Assembly (NCBI GenBank): GCA_018303045.1
Contig: JAGVYX010000026.1
Location: 1-14,428 of the forward strand
DNA: 14,428 bases
Direction: 5' to 3'
Origin: Candidatus Woesearchaeota archaeon
GTDB taxonomy: Archaea > Nanobdellota > Nanobdellia > Woesearchaeales > GW2011-AR9
Shown: positions 1-4,803 of the stretch, piece after piece
Layout: each line of letters opens with the position of its first letter
How positions within the stretch are numbered: position 1 is the stretch's first letter
The notes under the pieces: generated by a model
Seen by the model: the letters and a program-made list of their open reading frames with translations, nothing else
What the model was told of the DNA's origin: nothing
Databases searched by the model: none
Translations under genes and position numbers: made by a program

Positions 1-98
1 AATTATTCAGGAAGCAAAAATTAAATTTTGGGGTTATCAGAAGATGAAGCGATATGGCGAGGCATAGCCACAGCTACGCCTGAATTACGCAACACAGC
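1..98 (+). mobile_element. Right end of a probable insertion sequence, continuing left of the window
   Basis: Positions 81-99 read TGAATTACGCAACACAGCA. This matches 17 of 19 bases at the right end of the MITE-like element at 7528-7634 (positions 7617-7635). An open frame at 2-67 stops 13 bp before this putative terminal repeat, as a transposase C-terminus would. The outer boundary would be at 98, so the rest of the element lies left of position 1. The left end and the target duplication (expected near copy of 99-109) are outside the window. A short hairpin, GGCATAGC/GCTACGCC with a CACA loop (61-80), sits just inside the repeat. The IS family cannot be told from this fragment. Confidence 0.5.
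2..67 (+). CDS. Possible transposase C-terminus (5' part outside the window)
   Basis: This is an open frame of 21 codons running in from the left edge and ending at TAG (65-67); the peptide contains KIKFWGYQKMKRYGEA. The basic and aromatic content and the position just inside a putative terminal inverted repeat fit the end of a transposase. I do not recognise the family, and 21 residues are too few for homology by eye. A chance open frame remains possible. Confidence 0.35.
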   Translation: MIQEAKIKFWGYQKMKRYGEA

Positions 99-1066
99 AC
101 TTCCGAATTTACTACTTTTTTAGGTTTCCTTCCTTGAAGAACAGCAATAATGTTTTCAGCGGCATCCTTCCCCATCTGCTCGCGCGCTTCTACCGTTGCG
201 GAAGCTGTATGCGGAGTCAGAATACAGTTCTTCAGCTTATGCAGGGGATGGTTTTTATCTGGTTCTGATTCATAAACATCTAAGCCCGCTCCGGCAATCC
301 AGTGATGTTTTAATGCCTTCGTTAAAGCTTGTTCATTCACTACCGAGCCGCGGGAAGTATTAATTAAATAGGCCGTTTTTTTCATCATTTTTAATTGTTT
401 GAAACTGATTAAATGGTAAGTTGATTTTAATAAAGGAACATGCAGAGTTACTACATCGGCTGTTTTTAGCAATTGGCTTAAAGACCGATATTTAGCCTTA
501 AATTGCCGTTCAAATGGTAGGTTTCTATTGACATCGGAATAAATTACCTTCATGCCCATGCAGGCAGCTCGCCGGGCCACTCCCGAACCGATTTTTCCCA
601 GCCCGACAATGCCCAAAGTCTTGCCTAGTATCTGCATTCCCAGCAATAGATTAGGCGCCCAGGATTTCCAGAAGTGCTCCCGCACATACTCCTCGTCTTC
701 ATGCAAACGCTTAGTTACCGCTAACATTAAAGCAAAAGTATGCTCGGCTACCGCCTCCACCACTTGCTGGCTGGGAGTATTGCAGACAGGTATTCCTTTT
801 CTGGTAGCATAAGCCACATCAATGTTATCATAGCCTACAGCGTAATTAGAAATAACTTTTAAGCGGGGGTTGGCGCCGATGATCTCTTTATCAATTTTAT
901 CCGTCAATAGGCATAATAAGGCATCGCACCAGTTCACGCCTTTAATTAATTCCGTTCTGGGAATGAATTGGTCTTTAGGATAAACTTTAACTTGAAATTG
1001 TTTTTTTAATAAAGGTATGGCTGAACCAGGAATATTTCTGGTGATAAAAACTTTAGGCTTAAGCAT
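74..1066 (-). CDS. D-2-hydroxyacid dehydrogenase, glyoxylate/hydroxypyruvate reductase-like
   Basis: This 330-aa protein is of the NAD-dependent D-isomer 2-hydroxyacid dehydrogenase family. It would be cytosolic and interconvert a 2-oxoacid such as glyoxylate or hydroxypyruvate with its D-2-hydroxyacid. The N-terminal substrate domain (about 1-100) contains NYAVGYDNID. The Rossmann domain has GLGKIG (155-160) with Asp178 after the second strand, which favours NAD over NADP. The catalytic triad is visible as Arg239 (NTSRG), Glu268 (YESEP) and His286 (TPHTAS). The start at 1066 fits a TATA box 24 nt upstream, so the message is probably leaderless. Homologues usually end near the VVNSEV position. 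Here the last residues, LCCVIQA, and the stop are read from the insertion-sequence end at 74-98. Phosphoglycerate dehydrogenase is less likely because no ACT domain is present. Exact substrate is not decidable from sequence. Confidence 0.88.
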   Translation of the reverse strand: MLKPKVFITRNIPGSAIPLLKKQFQVKVYPKDQFIPRTELIKGVNWCDALLCLLTDKIDKEIIGANPRLKVISNYAVGYDNIDVAYATRKGIPVCNTPSQQVVEAVAEHTFALMLAVTKRLHEDEEYVREHFWKSWAPNLLLGMQILGKTLGIVGLGKIGSGVARRAACMGMKVIYSDVNRNLPFERQFKAKYRSLSQLLKTADVVTLHVPLLKSTYHLISFKQLKMMKKTAYLINTSRGSVVNEQALTKALKHHWIAGAGLDVYESEPDKNHPLHKLKNCILTPHTASATVEAREQMGKDAAENIIAVLQGRKPKKVVNSEVLCCVIQA

Positions 1067-1082
1067 AAGCTAGTACTTTTTC

Positions 1083-1096
1083 AAAATTATATAAAC
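1083..1096 (-). promoter_or_regulatory. TATA box of the hydroxyacid dehydrogenase gene
   Basis: Read on the minus strand, this is GTTTATATAATTTT, a good archaeal box A. Its centre is about 24 nt upstream of the start codon at 1066. Transcription would begin at or beside the ATG, giving a leaderless mRNA. No Shine-Dalgarno motif is seen before the ATG, which agrees. Confidence 0.65.
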
Positions 1097-1129
1097 ATTA
1101 GTTACTATGATCTAAAAGTAAAAGAACTT

Positions 1130-1202
1130 CTTAAAATGGCACCGTTCGATTTTTCAGTGATGTACAAAATCACTCCCTTTTCGAACTGTGCCCTTAAAAT
1201 GG
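1130..1202. repeat. Small inverted-repeat element (55 bp) flanked by direct repeats
   Basis: The arms GGCACCGTTCGA (1138-1149) and TCGAACTGTGCC (1181-1192) are complementary at 11 of 12 positions. An inner perfect stem, AGTGAT/ATCACT (1156-1161 and 1169-1174), lies within the loop. CTTAAAATGG occurs on both sides (1130-1139 and 1193-1202), overlapping the 5' arm by two bases. The layout resembles a tiny MITE with an 8-bp target duplication (CTTAAAAT). A double-hairpin operator or RNA is the alternative. It lies between two divergent TATA boxes, so it may influence both promoters. Confidence 0.65.
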
Positions 1203-1205
1203 AAG

Positions 1206-1216
1206 ATTTAAAAATA
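1206..1216 (+). promoter_or_regulatory. TATA-like box for the gene at 1240
   Basis: ATTTAAAAATA is centred about 29 nt before the ATG at 1240, which fits initiation close to the start codon. It abuts the hairpin element ending at 1202, so any protein bound there would overlap the BRE position. A short GGTG (1234-1237) lies too close to the ATG to be a normal ribosome-binding site. Confidence 0.45.
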
Positions 1217-1239
1217 ACTACGGCCTTCTTTCAGGTGTT

Positions 1240-1818
1240 ATGGCTGAATTGGCAGAGCAGTTAAAATCCTTTGAAAAATATAAGATGCATTTAAATGAAG
1301 GAAGAGTTTTGCCGCCGGCCGCCAGGGAATCAATTGATTACATTCTCTTTGAAAACAAGTATACGCTGGCCCAAGATGACCGGGCTGGAAAAGTATTTGT
1401 CAACCGCCAATGGATTGCTTACAGGATATTTTTTAGAGATCTTAATCTCCTTTCTTATTCTCCAGGCTGTTCCTATCTTGAGACTACCACCGGACTGCCT
1501 TTATTCTTGGAAAGATATGATACCATGGTTAAATCGCGAGCCAGAATTAAGCGGCATCAGCCGTTAAGCTACATTGCCGGCGGAGCGCTAATTGGCGCTC
1601 TGGGTGAATCTTTATTTTTTTTTGAAGCCGCTAAAAATGGCCAGTTAAGCCCTTGGCTGATAGCTCCGCCGATCATTGCCGCTGTAATTGGCAGAGTTGT
1701 CGGCAATCGTTATCGCCAGACTGTAGCGAGAGAATGCGGCCGGGAGATTAACCGGTTTTACAGGGAATTGAAAGGCCTTAAAACCGGCTGGAGCGCCTTG
1801 GAGGGGGCTTTAAGATAA
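1240..1818 (+). CDS. Hypothetical protein with two C-terminal membrane segments
   Basis: I do not recognise this 192-aa protein. Residues 1-105 are soluble-looking, charged and aromatic. Two hydrophobic stretches follow, at about 108-128 (LSYIAGGALIGALGESLFFF) and about 140-155 (WLIAPPIIAAVIGRVVG). A basic amphipathic tail of about 30 residues (RYRQTVARECGREINRFYRE) ends the protein. A helical hairpin anchor with both ends on the cytoplasmic side would fit. No catalytic motif is visible. The start is supported by the TATA-like box 29 nt upstream. It is followed after 55 bp by another membrane-anchored protein gene on the same strand, which has its own promoter and ribosome-binding site. A real gene is likely because the frame is long and composition matches its neighbours. 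Confidence 0.75.
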   Translation: MAELAEQLKSFEKYKMHLNEGRVLPPAARESIDYILFENKYTLAQDDRAGKVFVNRQWIAYRIFFRDLNLLSYSPGCSYLETTTGLPLFLERYDTMVKSRARIKRHQPLSYIAGGALIGALGESLFFFEAAKNGQLSPWLIAPPIIAAVIGRVVGNRYRQTVARECGREINRFYRELKGLKTGWSALEGALR

Positions 1819-1819
1819 A

Positions 1820-1835
1820 TTTATAAGTTATAAAA
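1820..1835 (+). promoter_or_regulatory. TATA region for the gene at 1874
   Basis: TTTATAAGTTATAAAA directly follows the stop codon of the upstream gene. Initiation about 25 nt downstream (near 1850) would leave a leader of about 25 nt carrying the GGTGAT site. A second AT-rich stretch at 1851-1860 is too near the ATG to act as the TATA box for a transcript with this ribosome-binding site. Confidence 0.45.
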
Positions 1836-1863
1836 TTATTCTATTATCATAAATATAAAAGTT

Positions 1864-1869
1864 GGTGAT
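1864..1869 (+). promoter_or_regulatory. Ribosome-binding site GGTGAT
   Basis: GGTGAT is complementary to the anti-Shine-Dalgarno end of archaeal 16S rRNA. It stands 4 nt before the ATG at 1874 and so fixes this start. Confidence 0.7.
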
Positions 1870-1873
1870 TTAG

Positions 1874-2533
1874 ATGGCTAAACAGAAATCGTTTAATAGA
1901 CTAAACAAACAGCAGATTGGTATATTTATAGTTGTAATCGTGGCAGTAAGTATTGGAACAGTTGTTGTACTAAAAGGCGGTGGAACAGAGGGTAATGTGG
2001 CGGGAGAAGCAATTCAATTTGGAAGCGCTCCCGTAAACGTAGTTAAAGAAACGCACAACATAAGATTATTTGTTTCTCGGTTAGGTTTTACAGACCCTAA
2101 AACGGGGACGCCGGTAGCGCTTGATGGTCAAGTAGATGGATCTGTATTGGAAACGACAGACAGTGATCTGACAAATGTCCAAACTCTAGATAATGGAATC
2201 AATTTTAAAAGAAAACGCGCTTTTCACAATGATCAACAACAATCTATACGAATGACTGGTGTGGAAATAGGTTTATCTAACATATGCGGTAAGGCAAGTG
2301 GAATTTATTATGATATATCTTCCCTCAGATTTGAGAATAATCCTTCTACTAATCATTTGCAGATAATTAAACGTGATGTTATTCAAGGCGTAATCTTCTC
2401 TTCTGTTTATGATTCTTTTCCCAGCGGACAAGAAGCAAGAGTCACCCTTGATGATGGCGTCCAAGTGGTCCTAAATTCAATAACAAACAGAGCAAGTAGA
2501 GCTTCTTTCAGCCTAACTTTAACTTGTCCATAA
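1874..2533 (+). CDS. Membrane-anchored secreted protein, unknown function
   Basis: This 219-aa protein has a basic N-terminus (KQKSFNRLNKQQ) and one hydrophobic segment at about 16-34 (IGIFIVVIVAVSIGTVVVL). A predicted extracellular domain of about 180 residues follows. The outer part is rich in alternating hydrophobic and polar stretches, suggesting beta strands. It holds only two cysteines, in NICGKASG and in the C-terminal LTLTCP, so one disulphide could close the domain. I recognise no family. The segment after the anchor (GNVAGEAIQFGS) resembles stalks of pilin-like and surface proteins in DPANN genomes, but no class III signal cleavage site is clear. Base composition and codon choice (many ATA, AGA, GTA) are more AT-rich than those of neighbouring genes, possibly a sign of separate origin. 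Confidence 0.75.
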   Translation: MAKQKSFNRLNKQQIGIFIVVIVAVSIGTVVVLKGGGTEGNVAGEAIQFGSAPVNVVKETHNIRLFVSRLGFTDPKTGTPVALDGQVDGSVLETTDSDLTNVQTLDNGINFKRKRAFHNDQQQSIRMTGVEIGLSNICGKASGIYYDISSLRFENNPSTNHLQIIKRDVIQGVIFSSVYDSFPSGQEARVTLDDGVQVVLNSITNRASRASFSLTLTCP

Positions 2534-2555
2534 ATTTTTTATTTTCTTTTTTCTC
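2531..2555 (+). terminator. Pyrimidine/T-rich tract after the gene at 1874
   Basis: Just after the stop codon come T6, then TTTTC and T6 within 25 bp. Archaeal polymerases terminate on such U-tracts without a hairpin. It may give partial termination, since the small gene at 2556 begins immediately downstream. Confidence 0.4.
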
Positions 2556-2693
2556 ATGGTTATCAAAAAAGTCAACTGGCAATGGATTCTGTATACCAAA
2601 GACGGCAAGAAGATATTAGGCAAATTCAAAACTAAAACAGGCGCTTTGAAAAGAGAAAGACAAATAATCTACTTTAAAAACTTAAACAGATAA
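2556..2693 (+). CDS. Small basic 45-aa protein
   Basis: ATG at 2556 opens a 45-codon frame ending with TAA at 2691-2693. The protein is strongly basic. It has VNWQWILYTKDGKKILGKF near the N-terminus and KTKTGALKRERQI in the second half. The pattern of an aromatic strand, a DGKK turn, a second strand and a basic helix is that of a small beta-beta-alpha domain, perhaps binding nucleic acid. Similar short Lys-rich proteins occur in DPANN and viral genomes to my recollection, but I cannot name a family. No ribosome-binding site is visible; the 22 bp before it are a pyrimidine tract. It may be read from the transcript of the gene ending at 2533. The frame ends 27 bp from the converging tktB stop. 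Confidence 0.55.
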   Translation: MVIKKVNWQWILYTKDGKKILGKFKTKTGALKRERQIIYFKNLNR

Positions 2694-2720
2694 TTACCAT
2701 TAATTGTTTTCCTGATGCGG

Positions 2721-3695
2721 TTATCTATTAACTAATTTTAATGCTTCCTTAACTATCTCTTCCGAACTTAAGCCAAATTTTTTTAACAATTCTTCAGGCT
2801 CTCCAGATTCGCCAAAGCGATCTTTGATGCCTATTCTCTTTAAAGGCGTGGGACAATTTTCACCCAAAAATTCTGCTATCGCTGCTCCTAAGCCTCCATT
2901 AATTTGCGCTTCCTCTACAATAATTATTTTCTTGCATTTCTTAGCCGCAGCTAATAGAGTTCCGCAATCTAATGGCTTGATCGTATGACAGTTAACCACC
3001 ATAGCCTTGGTTCTTTTTTTTCCTAACTCTTCAGCGGCCTTCAAACAGTCATAAACTATCGGGCCGGCGCCAATTAATGCTATATCTGAACCTTCTTTAA
3101 ACACCTGCATTTTGCCAATTTCAAACGGCGTTTTGCTGGTAGTCATTTGTTCGGTTTTTTCTCTGGCAAATCTCATATAAGCTGGTCCTTTAAACTCAGC
3201 AATGGCTGCCGTAGCCTTTTTAGTCTGCTCATAATCGCAGGGAACAACCACAATCATGTTAGGCAAGACGCGCATTAGGGCGATATCTTCCAGCATTTGA
3301 TGGGTAGCGCCATCCGGACCGACAGAAATGCCCGCATGGGCGCCAATAATTTTTACATTCCGATTATTGTAGCAAATGGTCGTCCTGATTTGCTCCCAGC
3401 ATCTTCCCGGGCAAAAGACAGCATAAGAAGAGGCAAACGGAATTTTTCCCACGGCAGCCAATCCTGAAGCGACGGTAACTAAATTCTGTTCGGCTACTCC
3501 CATTTCCACATATTGCCTGGGAAAAAGTTCAGAAAATTTTTGAACTCGGGTTGATTCTTTTAGATCGGCGCAAAGAACCATGATTTGCCTGTTTTTCTTT
3601 CCCAATTCTACCAGGGCATCGCCATAGCCATTTCTGGTGGGAATTTTTTCTTTAGTAAGATCAAGACACAACTTTTTATTTAAGATAATATTCAT
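2721..3695 (-). CDS. tktB: Transketolase, C-terminal subunit
   Basis: This 324-aa protein covers the pyrimidine-binding and C-terminal domains of a split transketolase, about the length of other archaeal C-terminal subunits. With the N-terminal subunit it would form the cytosolic TPP enzyme that moves two-carbon ketol groups between sugar phosphates for pentose synthesis. The catalytic Glu that activates the TPP aminopyrimidine is Glu69 in MGVAEQN. SVGPDGATHQM (125-134) carries the conserved His132 of the substrate-binding region. The C-terminal domain begins near 185 and contains IVEEAQINGGLG. The ATG overlaps the upstream tktA stop by 4 bp (ATGA, 3692-3695), implying translational coupling. 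No residue loss is seen, unlike its partner. A DXS-like function is unlikely, because the gene is paired with a transketolase N-terminal subunit. Confidence 0.93.
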   Translation of the reverse strand: MNIILNKKLCLDLTKEKIPTRNGYGDALVELGKKNRQIMVLCADLKESTRVQKFSELFPRQYVEMGVAEQNLVTVASGLAAVGKIPFASSYAVFCPGRCWEQIRTTICYNNRNVKIIGAHAGISVGPDGATHQMLEDIALMRVLPNMIVVVPCDYEQTKKATAAIAEFKGPAYMRFAREKTEQMTTSKTPFEIGKMQVFKEGSDIALIGAGPIVYDCLKAAEELGKKRTKAMVVNCHTIKPLDCGTLLAAAKKCKKIIIVEEAQINGGLGAAIAEFLGENCPTPLKRIGIKDRFGESGEPEELLKKFGLSSEEIVKEALKLVNR

Positions 3696-4489
3696 TTTTT
3701 ATCCAAAGAATGCAATGGTTTCAATTTTTTATGTTTAAGATACCAATTTCCGCGTTCTTTAGCCTCTTTCTGGTGCAGCTGTTCTAAGGCAATTTCAGTC
3801 TGCTTCTCTTTAGCCGGCGTTCTTTCAGTTGTAATGCTTCCTGGAGGCGAACCATGCCACCGGTAATCATTTTCCATGTAGGATACGCCCTTGCCGGGGG
3901 TAGTATTGGCAATAATCATCAACGGCTTCCCTTTATTCTTCTTTGCCGATCGTAAAGCCAGAACAATTTCAGCCATATTATTTCCATTAATTATTTTTAC
4001 ATTCCAGTGAAAAGCGTTGTACTTCTTATCTAAAGGATCCAGAGGCATAACGTCTTCCGTGTTGCCGTCAATCTGGATATAATTCCTGTCTAGAATAACC
4101 AGCAGGTTGTCCAGTCGGTGTTTAGCTGCGAATAACATGGCTTCCCAATGGTTGCCTTCATCATGTTCCCCGTCGCTGCAGATGCACCAGACCAAATTCT
4201 TTTTCTTATCCAGCCTTAAACCATAAGCCATGCCGATAGCCTGCGATAATCCGGAACCCAGCGGCCCGGAAGTCGTTTCTAATCCAGGCAAAGCTTCACG
4301 GTGCGGATGCCCCTGCAGCCTGGTTCCTAATTTTCGCAGTGTCAGCAATTCTGTTTTAGGAAAATAACCTGCCATTCCCAATGGTCCGCCGGAATGCCCG
4401 GATTTGGCCGCAGTTAACGCGCTGAGGGTATCTTCCCGGATAATGTCCGCCATTATCTGCAGGTCTTTAATTTTAGTCAGCTTTTTCAT
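3692..4489 (-). CDS. tktA: Transketolase, N-terminal subunit, internally deleted
   Basis: This is the TPP pyrophosphate-binding half of a split transketolase, 265 aa from the chosen start. That ATG at 4489 has GAGG 4 nt upstream; an in-frame ATG at 4540 lacks a site and would add 17 unlikely residues. Visible motifs are SGHSGGPLGMA (30-40), LQGHPH (58-63), TTSGPLGSGLS (72-82) and the TPP/Mg motif SDGE (105-108) with Asn136 in LDRN. In the family, GMA is followed by about 48 residues holding a helix, WDDRDRF-type sequence and the SKGHA motif before AGYFPK. Here GMA joins GYFPK directly and in frame. The missing His of SKGHA corresponds to a TPP-contacting, catalytic histidine in known transketolases. 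The downstream frame is intact. The enzyme may be inactive, altered, or an assembly artefact. Confidence 0.88.
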   Translation of the reverse strand: MKKLTKIKDLQIMADIIREDTLSALTAAKSGHSGGPLGMAGYFPKTELLTLRKLGTRLQGHPHREALPGLETTSGPLGSGLSQAIGMAYGLRLDKKKNLVWCICSDGEHDEGNHWEAMLFAAKHRLDNLLVILDRNYIQIDGNTEDVMPLDPLDKKYNAFHWNVKIINGNNMAEIVLALRSAKKNKGKPLMIIANTTPGKGVSYMENDYRWHGSPPGSITTERTPAKEKQTEIALEQLHQKEAKERGNWYLKHKKLKPLHSLDKK

Positions 4490-4493
4490 TCTT

Positions 4494-4497
4494 CCTC
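4494..4497 (-). promoter_or_regulatory. Ribosome-binding site deciding the tktA start
   Basis: The minus strand reads AAAGAGGAAGAATG here. GAGG, 4 nt before the ATG at 4489, supports that start over the in-frame ATG at 4540, which has no such site. Confidence 0.65.
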
Positions 4498-4522
4498 TTT
4501 TTCTATAGAGAACTGTGTCAAT

Positions 4523-4544
4523 AAAAATTGAATTATTCAAAATT
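4523..4544 (-). repeat. 22-bp dyad upstream of tktA, identical copy at 7407-7428
   Basis: The core TTGAATTATTCAA (4528-4540) is a perfect 13-bp palindrome around one base. The full 22 bp occur again, inverted, at 7407-7428 without mismatch. Here the dyad lies 34-55 bp upstream of the tktA start, where the BRE/TATA of tktA would be, so it may be an operator. A terminator-like hairpin or a mobile-element scar is the alternative. Confidence 0.55.
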
Positions 4545-4670
4545 CTCCATCCATCATCTTTTGTTATTAAGCCCAGAAGGGTTTACCTCTTTATTTTTCA
4601 CCCCCTATCCTCAGAAAGAACAACTATTATTTATACCTAACGGGATAGGCTCTAAGCCAATTTGTCTGAA

Positions 4671-4737
4671 TAATTCGGTAATTAGTTGATACTCCAGAAG
4701 TGATATACTCCAGAAGTGTCAACTAATTACGGAATTA
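4671..4737. repeat. Large inverted repeat with internal tandem repeat
   Basis: The arms at 4671-4693 and 4715-4737 (23 nt each) are complementary at 21 positions, including the perfect 12-bp core GTAATTAGTTGA/TCAACTAATTAC. Inside, ATACTCCAGAAGTG appears twice in tandem with a 16-bp period (4689-4702 and 4705-4718). The structure ends 26 bp before the TATA box of the gene at 4804. It could be a cruciform operator, a MITE-like element or a structured RNA. No flanking target duplication was found. Confidence 0.75.
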
Positions 4738-4762
4738 TACAATAACGCCAAAGCATAGTAAA

Positions 4763-4771
4763 TTATATAAA
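4763..4771 (+). promoter_or_regulatory. TATA box of the gene at 4804
   Basis: TTATATAAA is followed by 32 nt before the ATG. Initiation near 4792 would leave a short leader with AGAGG (4796-4800), 3 nt from the ATG. Confidence 0.55.
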
Positions 4772-4803
4772 GCAAAATCACGTCTTTCTGTTAAAAGAGG
4801 ACT

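Larger units (their letters stand above)
4541..4803. other. Divergent intergenic region between tktA and the gene at 4804
   Basis: No gene is seen in these 263 bp. The tktA-side part has AT-rich boxes on the minus strand, GTATAAATAA near 4628-4637 being the best TATA candidate, though it would give a leader of over 100 nt. A weak stem CCTATCC/GGATAGG (4604-4610 and 4643-4649) surrounds it. I compared the leader with the thiamine-pyrophosphate riboswitch and saw no CUGAGA core. The right half holds the large inverted repeat at 4671-4737 and the TATA box at 4763-4771. Confidence 0.5.

Noticed and set aside
1138..1192. tRNA or T-arm-like GTTCGA in the hairpin
   Set aside because: No acceptor stem, anticodon arm or CCA-proximal pattern can be drawn.
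3692..4540. tktA starting at the ATG at 4540
   Set aside because: It lacks a ribosome-binding site, adds 17 residues unlike the family and overlaps the 22-bp dyad; the ATG at 4489 has GAGG 4 nt upstream.
4490..4640. Thiamine-pyrophosphate riboswitch in the tktA leader
   Set aside because: The leader lacks the CUGAGA and ACCUGAU-type core sequences.
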